Below, piece by piece: positions 17,668 to 26,358 of a DNA stretch of 64,000 nt. Source of the DNA: an uncultured Bacteroidota bacterium (GTDB taxonomy: Bacteria; Bacteroidota; Bacteroidia; Bacteroidales; VadinHA17); the NCBI GenBank assembly GCA_903824785.1, contig CAIJYD010000054.1, positions 1 through 64,000 on the forward strand. The letters are read 5' to 3'. The position numbers and the translations under genes were made by a program. The notes under the pieces are model-generated. The model worked only from the letters and a program-made list of their open reading frames with translations. It ran no database searches and was not told the origin of the DNA. Within the stretch, counting starts at the first letter, position 1, and every line of letters begins with the position of its first letter.

Positions 17668-19200
17668 ATGAGAAAATCTATAATACAGTTTCTGGCAGCA
17701 GCATTTCTTATTTCTGCCTCCCCACTCCTGCGGTTAACTGCTCAGACCAGCAGCGAAAGAATAAAAAACATTGAAGCAACATTTCCTGTCGTTGATCAGC
17801 TATTCAAAGATTATGCAATTAAAAACCATTTTCCGGGATTGGTATATGGTCTTATTCTGGACGGAAAACTGATTCATACAGGTAACTTCGGCTATTCTAA
17901 TCTTGCTGAAAAAATTCCCGCTGACTCAAAATCAGAATTTCGTATCGCATCAATGACAAAAAGTTTTACAGCAATGGCAATCCTTAAGCTCAGGGATGAA
18001 GGAAAGCTTAAACTGGATGATCCTGTTTATCTCTATATCCCGGAAATGAAAGGCCAGAAATATCTGACATCTGATGCTTCGGATATAACAATCCGCCATT
18101 TACTTACTCATAATGCCGGTTTCCCTGAAGACAACCCCTGGGGAGATCGTCAGCTGGCTGTTTCCGATGAGAAGCTGATTGGAATAATCAAAAAGGGGAT
18201 CTCCTTTTCAAATAACCCGGGTACAAGCTATGAATACAGCAATTTAGGCTTTGCAATGTTGGGATATATAATCAAAATAGTCTCAGGACAGCCGTATGAA
18301 ACCTATATCACAAAAAATATTCTTGAGCCCCTTAATATGTCACATACCTATTGGGAATACAGCAAAATACCTGCAAATGATCTGGCACACGGATACAGAT
18401 GGCTGAATGGTCAGTGGACTGAACAACAATTATTGCACGATGGTGCTTTCGGCGCAATGGGTGGATTGATCACTTCAATTGAAGACTTCAGCAAGTATTT
18501 ATCGCTGCATCTTTCTGCCTGGCCACAAAGGAGCGGGCCGGAGAATGGTCCCGTAAAAAGAAGTTCCATCCGTGAGATGCAGTTTCCCTGGAACATTTGT
18601 TATCTGGCCCCCGATTTCAGATATCCCGATGGCCGCAAATGTCCTGTTGTCTGGGCTTATGCCTATGGCTTAACCTGGACCAAAGATTGTGACGGCAGGA
18701 TAATGATCGGGCATGGAGGTGGCTTACCCGGATTTGGCAGCCATTGGAGGATAATGCCCGATTATGGAATAGGGGTTGTCTCTTTCAGCAACCTTACTTA
18801 CGCATCTGCCGGCTCTATAAACCTGAAAGTCCTTGATTCACTTATTATTCTGGCTAAGCTGAAACCTTTTCCGCTTCCCGTATCTTCCATACTTAATCAA
18901 AGAAAGAATGAACTGATAAAAGTATTGCCTGAATGGAAGAATCCGGAATCCGCCGGCATATTTGCGGAGAACTTCTTTCTGGACTATTTCACCGGAACAT
19001 TGCAAAAAGAAGCTCTGGAAATTTTTAAATCAGCCGGGAAAATTATTCATATCCGTGAAATCATCCCTGAAAACAATTTGCGGGGCACATTTATTATGGA
19101 AGGAGAAAATTCTGATATAGAGATAGGATTTACACTATCACCCGAAAACCCTCCGCTTATTCAGGAATATCACATTGAAAAACGCGAAAAAAACAGATAA
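17668..19200 (+). CDS. Serine beta-lactamase-fold hydrolase (class C / esterase type)
   Basis: 510 residues with an N-terminal signal peptide. The penicillin-binding catalytic motifs are present: SMTK (Ser95 and Lys98), YEYSNLGF (the Y-S-N motif) and GHGGGLPG in the KTG position. This pattern is typical of beta-lactamase-related D-amino-acid peptidases and esterases rather than true AmpC enzymes. A C-terminal lipocalin-like extension of about 110 residues follows. It probably acts in the periplasm on a peptide or ester substrate that is not known. Nothing in the neighbourhood indicates antibiotic resistance. Confidence 0.8.
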   Translation: MRKSIIQFLAAAFLISASPLLRLTAQTSSERIKNIEATFPVVDQLFKDYAIKNHFPGLVYGLILDGKLIHTGNFGYSNLAEKIPADSKSEFRIASMTKSFTAMAILKLRDEGKLKLDDPVYLYIPEMKGQKYLTSDASDITIRHLLTHNAGFPEDNPWGDRQLAVSDEKLIGIIKKGISFSNNPGTSYEYSNLGFAMLGYIIKIVSGQPYETYITKNILEPLNMSHTYWEYSKIPANDLAHGYRWLNGQWTEQQLLHDGAFGAMGGLITSIEDFSKYLSLHLSAWPQRSGPENGPVKRSSIREMQFPWNICYLAPDFRYPDGRKCPVVWAYAYGLTWTKDCDGRIMIGHGGGLPGFGSHWRIMPDYGIGVVSFSNLTYASAGSINLKVLDSLIILAKLKPFPLPVSSILNQRKNELIKVLPEWKNPESAGIFAENFFLDYFTGTLQKEALEIFKSAGKIIHIREIIPENNLRGTFIMEGENSDIEIGFTLSPENPPLIQEYHIEKREKNR

Positions 19201-19332
19201 TCAGTCTGAAACAGCCCCGTCAAACAGGATTAACATCCATAAAAAGAGTAGTACATTCATGGCCTGTTATCCTGCAATAAAAGTTTTATAAAAACCTGAA
19301 TACAATTATGGGTTTTATAGAAGACATTTTTA

Positions 19333-19340
19333 TAAATTTG
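19333..19340 (+). promoter_or_regulatory. Bacteroidota -7 box before rubredoxin-DUF2231 gene
   Basis: TAAATTTG matches TAnnTTTG, 22 bases before the ATG at 19363. A nearby inverted repeat, TATAAAAACC (19287-19296) with GGGTTTTATA (19310-19319), lies just upstream where a regulator could bind. No clear -33 TTTG is seen. Confidence 0.4.
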
Positions 19341-19362
19341 TGCGGTTAAAATATTTATTATT

Positions 19363-19962
19363 ATGAAAGAACTTGTACGCTGCCGCCCTTGCGGATATGT
19401 AATGGAAGCCGGAAAGCTGGGAGATGTTTGTCCTGCTTGCGGCCTGCCCAGAAAAGTTTTTGAACCATACAGGGAAAAAGTTTCCCTGAACAGATTATTA
19501 TTGCTGAACTTTGATCTTCATCCGATTGCCATTCACCTCTCACAGGCACTGGTAATCCTGATCCCCGTTCTCGCTGTAATAACAAGTTTTTTCAGCAGTT
19601 TTCAGCCTGAAATATTGAAAAGTGTCCTGAAATTTTCAGTATTCATGTTCCCATTTACACTTGTCATTTCAATATTTACAGGAATTATAGACGGCCTTAC
19701 CCGTTTCAAAACACTGGCTACTCCATTATTAAAAGTTAAGATCATTTTCAGCCTGATAATTCTGTCTCTGTCAGTTGCCCTCTTTTTTGTGGCTCAACAT
19801 GAGGATTATTACCTTATTACAATAGCTCTGAGTATTTTATCTCTTGCTGCCGGAGTCCAGCTGGGCCTTTGGGGTAAAAAACTTATTAATGTAATATTAC
19901 CGGGTACTTACCCTCAAAAAAAAGGCAGTAAGGAAAGTAAACCGAAAGAGGAAACAGCCTGA
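19363..19962 (+). CDS. Rubredoxin-like metal-binding domain fused to a DUF2231 membrane domain
   Basis: 199 residues. The N-terminus has two Cys knuckles (VRCRPCGYVM and CPACGLP), a rubredoxin or zinc-ribbon-type site. LHPIAIHLSQAL starts a DUF2231-like domain with four hydrophobic segments and conserved histidine. A lysine-rich tail ends the protein. The arrangement suggests a small membrane redox or metal protein with its metal site in the cytoplasm. The physiological partner is unknown and no respiratory genes are adjacent. Confidence 0.75.
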   Translation: MKELVRCRPCGYVMEAGKLGDVCPACGLPRKVFEPYREKVSLNRLLLLNFDLHPIAIHLSQALVILIPVLAVITSFFSSFQPEILKSVLKFSVFMFPFTLVISIFTGIIDGLTRFKTLATPLLKVKIIFSLIILSLSVALFFVAQHEDYYLITIALSILSLAAGVQLGLWGKKLINVILPGTYPQKKGSKESKPKEETA

Positions 19963-20154
19963 AATCCTGATTCTCGCACCGGATAAAGGCAATGCCGCTA
20001 TCCTGATTTTATTCTGATATAGCATTCTGACATACAGCAGTATCCTTTTGCGCTTTATTAACAGAATCTCCCTGTTTTAATTCTTTTATCGGTATGTGGT
20101 TTAAGAAATATAACCTAACTTTATATTCTAACTAACCTCAAAAAGAAATATAAT

Positions 20155-21885
20155 ATGAAAAATATCCAATTCTCTTTGTTGTTACTTTCAGGTATAGTTC
20201 TTTGTCAGACAATGACTTATGCACAGGAGAACAACTATATCACATCAAAGTACGATTTTATCCCGGGCGAAAAAGTCATCTTCTTCGATGACTTCACCTC
20301 AGAAAGTATTGGCGATTTTCCTGCTCAATGGCTTACAAACGGAAGCGGGGAGATTGTAACATCAGATAAGTTTCCCGGCAGATGGTTTCATATAACAAAA
20401 ATGGGCTATTTCATTCCTGAAGCAAAAGAGGATTTTACCGATAACTTTACTATTGAGCTCGATTTTATTCCTATGACTACCGATAACAGCGAAACTATCC
20501 GTGGTTTCATATTCTTTTTACTCACAGGGAGTCTTAATGAGCCGGGTGGTGGTGGAGAACCTGGTGATGCAGGGTTTATGGTTTACCTCGATAGTGAAAA
20601 TCTGTTCTGGAAAAACTGGACCATGCAATACGACCAACGGTTAAACGGAATGGTTACTTTCCCTTTCCGGTCAGGAGAGAAATATCATATTGCAATCTGG
20701 GTTCAGAAACAACGGGTAAGGGTTTATGCAAATGAGAATAAAGTCTTAGATGTTCCCCGTGCAATACCCACAGGAAGTAAGCCAAATATTTTTCGTTTGG
20801 AATCGGACCAGACCTCCATTCCTCTGATCAGCAATTTCAGGATAGCCGCAGGCCTTCCCGATATGAGGAACAGACTGCTTAAGGATGGTAAGATCATTTC
20901 ATACGGAATCCAGTTCGATGTTAATTCCGACAAACTTAAGCCCGAGTCATATTCCACCCTCAAAGAAATCTCAGATATTTTAAAGGAAAACCCTGCTTTG
21001 AGAATACAGGTTGTCGGTCATACCGACTCAGATGGAGATGATGCCTCAAATCTTGACCTTTCAAAACGAAGAGGAGCAGCAGTTAAAAACGAGCTTGTGA
21101 ATAAATTTTCCTGTGCTGCTGAAAGACTTGAGAGTGATGGAAAAGGAGAAACAGAACCTCTGGCAGAAAATAACTCTTCTGTCAATAAAGCTAAAAACAG
21201 GAGGGTTGAATTCATCTCCATAAAAGAGAATCCGAAATCATCTGCAGCACCTGCAAATAAAACAGCAGCTCCCCCTGCAAAAAGTATTTCAAATTTGGAA
21301 ACAGGCACTTTTAAAGATTCCCGGAACGGAAAAACATATAAAACAGTAAAGATTGGAACCCAGACATGGATGGCTGAAAACCTCGCATGGAAAACTTCCG
21401 GAGGATGCAATGCATATGACAAAAATGAAGCCAATGCTAAGGTCTATGGCTATCTGTACAACTGGGAAATAGCAAAGAAAGCATGCCCGACAGGCTGGCA
21501 CCTGCCATCAATGGAAGAATTTTCATTACTTATTTCCGGTCTGGGCGGCGATACGGCAGCCGGAGGGAAGCTGAAAGAAGCCGGTGCTGTTCATTGGGAT
21601 AGCCCTAATGCCGAATCTACAAATGAAACAGGCTTTTCTGCCCTCCCCGGTGGAGAGTACGATGGCAAAGAACAGTTCTCTCAAATAAAAAAAGCGGGAG
21701 GCTGGTGGACAACCATGGAATGGATAGTTACTGACCCAAACCTTGCTGAAACAAAAGGAAAACTTGCAAAAAATATTACTCTGAAGAACTATTCAGACGA
21801 CACCAGTTACCTTAATTCTTACATCTTCGACAGCATTAATCCAAAAGAGAAAGGATTTTCTGTGAGGTGTGTCAGGGATAATTGA
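20155..21885 (+). CDS. OmpA-FISUMP fusion protein with N-terminal lectin-like domain
   Basis: 576 residues with signal peptide ending MTYAQ. Three parts are visible. Residues about 25-240 are a beta-sandwich of LamG/concanavalin type (FDDFTSESIGDFPAQW, FNITIEL-like strands, GMVTFPFRSGEKYHIAIWV). Residues about 255-365 are an OmpA C-terminal peptidoglycan-binding domain (IQFDVNSDKL, VVGHTDSDGDDASNLDLSKRRG, NRRVEF). After an Ala/Pro linker, residues about 385-576 form a FISUMP domain (YKTVKIGTQTWMAENL, CPTGWHLPS, GFSVRCV). It should sit in the outer membrane/periplasm attached to peptidoglycan. The FISUMP domain has no established function. Confidence 0.85.
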   Translation: MKNIQFSLLLLSGIVLCQTMTYAQENNYITSKYDFIPGEKVIFFDDFTSESIGDFPAQWLTNGSGEIVTSDKFPGRWFHITKMGYFIPEAKEDFTDNFTIELDFIPMTTDNSETIRGFIFFLLTGSLNEPGGGGEPGDAGFMVYLDSENLFWKNWTMQYDQRLNGMVTFPFRSGEKYHIAIWVQKQRVRVYANENKVLDVPRAIPTGSKPNIFRLESDQTSIPLISNFRIAAGLPDMRNRLLKDGKIISYGIQFDVNSDKLKPESYSTLKEISDILKENPALRIQVVGHTDSDGDDASNLDLSKRRGAAVKNELVNKFSCAAERLESDGKGETEPLAENNSSVNKAKNRRVEFISIKENPKSSAAPANKTAAPPAKSISNLETGTFKDSRNGKTYKTVKIGTQTWMAENLAWKTSGGCNAYDKNEANAKVYGYLYNWEIAKKACPTGWHLPSMEEFSLLISGLGGDTAAGGKLKEAGAVHWDSPNAESTNETGFSALPGGEYDGKEQFSQIKKAGGWWTTMEWIVTDPNLAETKGKLAKNITLKNYSDDTSYLNSYIFDSINPKEKGFSVRCVRDN

Positions 21886-21942
21886 TTATTTTTAGCCAGG
21901 AATTTGGTATTAATACAATAATCATCATTAACCACTGCTGAC

Positions 21943-23955
21943 ATGAACAGATCTAGATTGACCTTTCTCCTGCTTTTTGGAATCATCTGCACTGTTTCCC
22001 TTGCACAAACAAATAAATCTTCAGGAAAATTAAAAAGAACCGACTGCTTTTTCGGTGTCCACTTCGATCTGCATGCCAGTGAAGATATAACTGATGCCGG
22101 CAGAACCCTTACAGCAGAAATGATCGATACATTCCTGACTAAAGTGCGTCCCGATTTTATCCAGATCGATTGCAAAGGGCATCCGGGGATATCAAGCTAT
22201 CCGACAAAAGTGGGATTCCATGTTAAAGGTTTCGAGAAGGATCCTCTTAAATTATTCCGCCAGGAAACCGAAAAAAATAACGTCGCCCTGTTTATGCACT
22301 TTTCAGGTGTATGGGATGGCAAAGTGGTTAAAGAGCATCCCGATTGGGCAATAGTTAAGCCGGGAGGAGAACGTAGCACAGAAAAAACTTCTTTTTTCAG
22401 CCCCTATCTCGATACTTATATGATTCCTCAGCTTAAAGAATTAAGTGACTATGGTGTGGATGGCGCATGGATAGACGGGGAATGCTGGGCTGTTGAACCC
22501 GATTATGGGGAAGCATCCCTGAAACGTTTTACAGCAGAAACCGGAATCACCGAAATTCCTAAAACCTCTTCCGACAAATATTATCCTGAATTCATGGAAT
22601 ATACCCGTACTCTGTTCCGTGAACATCTGAAAAAATATATTAACGCTATCCACCTTTACAATCCGTCTTTTCAGATCACCAGCAACTGGGCCTACTCCTC
22701 ACTTATGCCTGAACAGGTGACTATCGGGGTTGACTATTTATCGGGTGACGTAACTCCGCAGAATGGAGTTTACCGTTCTGCTTTCGAGGCCCGTTGCCTT
22801 GCTCCGCAGGGAAAACCATGGGACCTGATGGCCTGGGGCTTTTCATGGAACGGAGGTAAGATGCCTATGAATATTAAATCGTCGATCCAGCTTCAACAGG
22901 AAGCCGCCGAGATTATGGCAATGGGTGGCGGGGTTCAGTTTTATTTTCAGCAAAACCGCGACTTATCTATTAAACCATGGCTGGCAACATCGCTTTCGGA
23001 AATTGCTGCATTTTGTCGCGAAAGAGAAAAATTCTGTCATAAAGGAATTGCTATTCCTCAGATTGCATTATTGTATCCGACTGCCTCCTTTCAGAAAAAT
23101 GGTTCACGCCCCTATGCCAACGGAACGGAAGTTCTGCAGGGAACTTTGAATCTGGTACTCGATGGGCAGCACCCGGTAGAGGTACTTATGGAGCATCACC
23201 TGCGTGGGAAGATGGACAAATATCCCCTCATAATCATTCCTGAATGTGATTATCTCGATGCCTCTTTTCTTGAAGAGTTAAAAAAATATGTAACCGGTGG
23301 TGGTAACCTTATGATAATTGGTACCGTAACAGCAAAACTTTTTGAGAAAGAGCTTGGAATTAACTCTCTGGGAAAAGCAGCTGATGGGCAGACATTTATT
23401 GCAACATCCGACAAGATTGGCACCATTCGCTCCTCCCTTGCTCCGGTAGAATTGCTCCCGGGGACACAAACAATCTCAACCTTTTACAACAGCGCCGATT
23501 TCAGAGATAAAGGAACAAACATCTCATCTTCAGTTAATAAGATAGGAAAGGGTTCTGTTACAGGAATATATTTCAACGCCGGATCCGGATATCTGGAGTA
23601 TAAATCGCCTGTACTTCGCGATTTCATAAGTAACCATATTACCGAACTGTTTCCGGGCCAGATTGTAAAAGTTACCGGATCGCATCTGGTTCATGTAACT
23701 GTAAATAAGCTTAATGGCAAAACGTATGTGAACCTGATAAATGTAGCAGGAGAACATACAAATCAGGCAGCTACCGGATTTGATGAAATTCCTGCACTCA
23801 AAGATCTGAAAGTTCAGATAAATACTGTAAAAAAACCCTCCGGGATACTCCTTCAACCGGGGAACCTTGCTCTCAATGTTAATTTTCAGAACGGTGTTTC
23901 AGAAGTTCTTATTCAAGATCTTCCGATATATTCAATACTGGAAATAATCCCCTGA
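21943..23955 (+). CDS. Secreted TIM-barrel glycosidase, GH29/GH151-like with beta-galactosidase-trimerisation-type domain
   Basis: 670 residues with a signal peptide. The barrel opens with CFFGVHFDLHASE and continues with DFIQIDCKGHPG, NNVALFMHFSGVW, YGVDGAWIDGECW and DLMAWGFSW, a layout seen in fucosidase-like and GH42-related proteins. Residues about 370-500 form a flavodoxin-like domain (IALLYPTASFQ, YPLIIIPECDYLD, LKKYVTGGGNLMIIG) as in beta-galactosidase trimerisation domains. Asp and Glu of WIDGEC are candidate catalytic residues. It precedes rhaT by 24 bases, so may be co-transcribed with the rhamnose genes. The family and substrate are uncertain. Confidence 0.65.
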   Translation: MNRSRLTFLLLFGIICTVSLAQTNKSSGKLKRTDCFFGVHFDLHASEDITDAGRTLTAEMIDTFLTKVRPDFIQIDCKGHPGISSYPTKVGFHVKGFEKDPLKLFRQETEKNNVALFMHFSGVWDGKVVKEHPDWAIVKPGGERSTEKTSFFSPYLDTYMIPQLKELSDYGVDGAWIDGECWAVEPDYGEASLKRFTAETGITEIPKTSSDKYYPEFMEYTRTLFREHLKKYINAIHLYNPSFQITSNWAYSSLMPEQVTIGVDYLSGDVTPQNGVYRSAFEARCLAPQGKPWDLMAWGFSWNGGKMPMNIKSSIQLQQEAAEIMAMGGGVQFYFQQNRDLSIKPWLATSLSEIAAFCREREKFCHKGIAIPQIALLYPTASFQKNGSRPYANGTEVLQGTLNLVLDGQHPVEVLMEHHLRGKMDKYPLIIIPECDYLDASFLEELKKYVTGGGNLMIIGTVTAKLFEKELGINSLGKAADGQTFIATSDKIGTIRSSLAPVELLPGTQTISTFYNSADFRDKGTNISSSVNKIGKGSVTGIYFNAGSGYLEYKSPVLRDFISNHITELFPGQIVKVTGSHLVHVTVNKLNGKTYVNLINVAGEHTNQAATGFDEIPALKDLKVQINTVKKPSGILLQPGNLALNVNFQNGVSEVLIQDLPIYSILEIIP

Positions 23956-23979
23956 GACAAATAGCGCAAAAATATTTCT

Positions 23980-25050
23980 ATGATCAACTCCAATCCTATT
24001 CTCGGAACAGGCCTTCATGCCATCGGAGGCATTTCTGCCTCAAGTTGTTATTTACCCAATACCAAAACACGGAAATGGTCATGGGGCACCTTCTGGCTCG
24101 TTCAGGCTCTTTTTGCGTGGGTAATTATGCCGCTTATTGTCGGGCTGTTAACAGTACCCGGCTTTTTCACTATTCTGCATGAAGCCCCGTCAAAGCCGTT
24201 CTGGATAGCTTTTCTGTTAGGTGCTGCTTACGGGTTCGGAGGCATGTCTTTTGGAAAAGCCATTAACCACATTGGCTATTCCTTAACATATACTCTGGCT
24301 ATTGGTATTTCCGCTGTGCTGGGTACAATTTTACCTCTCTTCATATTAGGCGGATTTGACAGCTATTTCTCAAAACCAGGCGGTTCAATAGTCCTTTCCG
24401 GAATGATCCTTTCTCTCCTTGGAGTAGTCATCTGCGGATGGGGCGGATTCAAAAAGGAAAAAGATCTGAATGCTCTGGCTGGTCAAAAATCGACATTCAA
24501 TATGACGGTTGGTCTGCTTCTTACCATTGTTGCTGGCGTCCTTTCAGGTGTATTTAATCTGTCTCTCGAATTTGGTCAGCCTATCGCTGACATGGCCGCA
24601 CAACGCGGGGCTGTAAACTTTCAGGGGAATGCAAAAATGATAATTTCCACTTCCGGTTGCTTCGTGGTAAACTTCATCTGGTTTATTATTGCCGGTATAC
24701 GTAAAGGCACTCTGAATGAATTTTTTCCGAAACAGGGGCTTTCCGGCAGGGAGATCTTTCACAACTGGTGCTGGTCGGCTTTCGCCGGAACATTATGGTG
24801 CCTTCAGTTTTTCTTCTACGGGCTGGGACATGTGAAAATGGGAAATTTTCAGTATGCCAGCTGGGTGCTTCATATGTCAATGCTTATCTTTTTCAGCTAT
24901 ATCGTCGGCGTCCTTATGAAAGAATGGAAGAATGTAAAGCCTGCAACCTATTTTGTTCTTATTATCGGTCTGATAACTCTGATTGCCTCCTTCTGCATCA
25001 CCAGTTATGGAAGTTATATTGGTGAGCAAATAATAAATAACAGTCATTAA
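23980..25050 (+). CDS. rhaT: L-rhamnose:H+ symporter RhaT
   Basis: 356 residues with about ten hydrophobic segments. Diagnostic RhaT stretches are HAIGGISASSCYLP near the N-terminus, FGGMSFGKAINHIGYSLTYTLAIGISAVLGTILPL in the middle and a late FFFYGLGHVKMGNFQYASWVLHMSM. It imports L-rhamnose across the inner membrane by proton symport. It is followed by the Gfo/Idh/MocA oxidoreductase (42 bases) and the large GH78 rhamnosidase, a unit for rhamnose release and uptake. No rhamnose isomerase, kinase or aldolase is in the window. Confidence 0.9.
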   Translation: MINSNPILGTGLHAIGGISASSCYLPNTKTRKWSWGTFWLVQALFAWVIMPLIVGLLTVPGFFTILHEAPSKPFWIAFLLGAAYGFGGMSFGKAINHIGYSLTYTLAIGISAVLGTILPLFILGGFDSYFSKPGGSIVLSGMILSLLGVVICGWGGFKKEKDLNALAGQKSTFNMTVGLLLTIVAGVLSGVFNLSLEFGQPIADMAAQRGAVNFQGNAKMIISTSGCFVVNFIWFIIAGIRKGTLNEFFPKQGLSGREIFHNWCWSAFAGTLWCLQFFFYGLGHVKMGNFQYASWVLHMSMLIFFSYIVGVLMKEWKNVKPATYFVLIIGLITLIASFCITSYGSYIGEQIINNSH

Positions 25051-25092
25051 CCGGAGATATTTTATTGTGTATAGATTAGAAAACAGGTTAAC

Positions 25093-26349
25093 ATGAAAAT
25101 GAGTTCAGAACCACTGCGGGTTGCGGTTATTGGAGCAGGAGTACGCGGAACAGGCCTCTCCCGAAAAATATCTTCATTGAATTTTCCAGCTGTAATAGTC
25201 GCTGTTGCAGAACCAGACAAGGAAAAACGTGAAAATTTTGCTCTGGAATTCAAGTTACCCGATTATGCTGTTTTTAACTCATGGGACGAACTTATACGGC
25301 AACCTGATATCTGCGATGCCGCCATTATTGCAACTCTCGACAACCAGCATGCCGGGCCGGCAATTGCCTGTCTGGAGTGTGGCTGGCATATCCTGATAGA
25401 GAAACCTCTGGCCGATAGCTTTGAGGATTGCTTACGTATCGATGAAGCGCAGAAGAAGAGTAAAAAGGTTGTCGCCGTATGCCATACTCTAAGGTTTATG
25501 GATGGCTTTCTCAATATCAGACAAATCCTTGACAGCGCAATTATAGGCCCGCTTATTCACATCGACCATTTCGAGGCAATTGGGAATTTACGTTTCGTAC
25601 ACAATTATGTCAGAGGCCGGTGGGGGAAGGAAAAAAACAACACATTTCTTCTTCTGCATAAATGCTGTCACGACATTGACTACATAAACTGGCTTATAAA
25701 AGAACCATGCCTCACAGTTGCCTCTTTCGGATCACTAAAGTATTTTAATGAACACAATGCGCCACCGGGAAGCACATCCCGTTGTACCGGCAATTGCACT
25801 GTTAAAGTTAACTGCCCCTACTCTGCCGTACGGATTTATGCAGAAGGTAAACTTGATGAATGGCCGGCCAGGGAAATCTGCAAACAGCATACCCATGAAG
25901 CTCATTTAGAGGCAATAACGAATGGCCCTTTTGGGATGTGTGTCTGGCACAACGACAACGATGTTGTTGATCATCAGGTTGTTATAATGAATTTTGAAGG
26001 CGGAACGACTGCGACCTGTACCTTAAGCGGATTTTCAGCATCAAATGGCAGAAGAATAAGGCTGCAGGGAACTCTTGGAGAGATTTTTTTCGACGAAGCT
26101 GCCCGACTAATCTCAATTAAGAGATTTGATGAAAAAGAGAGCCGTTTTATAGAAATACCCCCGACTGACTCATACCACCCTGAAGACAAGGATATTCTCA
26201 ATAACTGGATCTCCTCCATATTTCTTTCAACACCGGTTGCTGTCAATACAAAGGAGGCAATCCGTACTCTTGCAGTTGTTTTCGCTGCCGAAATATCACG
26301 AAAGGAAAACAGAATAGTAAATTTGGAAGAAATTTCCGGTAAGAAATAA
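25093..26349 (+). CDS. Gfo/Idh/MocA-family NAD(P)-dependent oxidoreductase
   Basis: 418 residues, cytoplasmic. The Rossmann fold starts with VAVIGAGVRGTG (residues 10-21), and the family lysine is in EKPL (residues 103-106). HKCCHDIDYINWL supplies the D-x-x-x-W/H active-site motif of sugar dehydrogenases. A cysteine-rich insert (CTGNCTVKVNCPYSA, about residues 229-243) resembles the metal- or structure-stabilising insert of some Bacteroidota members. It likely oxidises or epimerises a sugar or cyclitol released by the neighbouring glycosidases. It lies between rhaT and GH78, with nine bases to the latter. Confidence 0.82.
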   Translation: MKMSSEPLRVAVIGAGVRGTGLSRKISSLNFPAVIVAVAEPDKEKRENFALEFKLPDYAVFNSWDELIRQPDICDAAIIATLDNQHAGPAIACLECGWHILIEKPLADSFEDCLRIDEAQKKSKKVVAVCHTLRFMDGFLNIRQILDSAIIGPLIHIDHFEAIGNLRFVHNYVRGRWGKEKNNTFLLLHKCCHDIDYINWLIKEPCLTVASFGSLKYFNEHNAPPGSTSRCTGNCTVKVNCPYSAVRIYAEGKLDEWPAREICKQHTHEAHLEAITNGPFGMCVWHNDNDVVDHQVVIMNFEGGTTATCTLSGFSASNGRRIRLQGTLGEIFFDEAARLISIKRFDEKESRFIEIPPTDSYHPEDKDILNNWISSIFLSTPVAVNTKEAIRTLAVVFAAEISRKENRIVNLEEISGKK

Positions 26350-26358
26350 ATTAAGACA

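Noticed and set aside
17668-19200. Antibiotic-resistance beta-lactamase
   Set aside because: The motifs fit the broad serine hydrolase/DD-peptidase-like group with a long C-terminal extension. Nothing specific to AmpC or other resistance enzymes is visible.
19287-19319. Intrinsic terminator after the beta-lactamase-fold gene
   Set aside because: The TATAAAAACC / GGGTTTTATA inverted repeat has an AT-rich stem with a 13-base loop and no T-tract immediately after it. An operator or chance symmetry is as likely.
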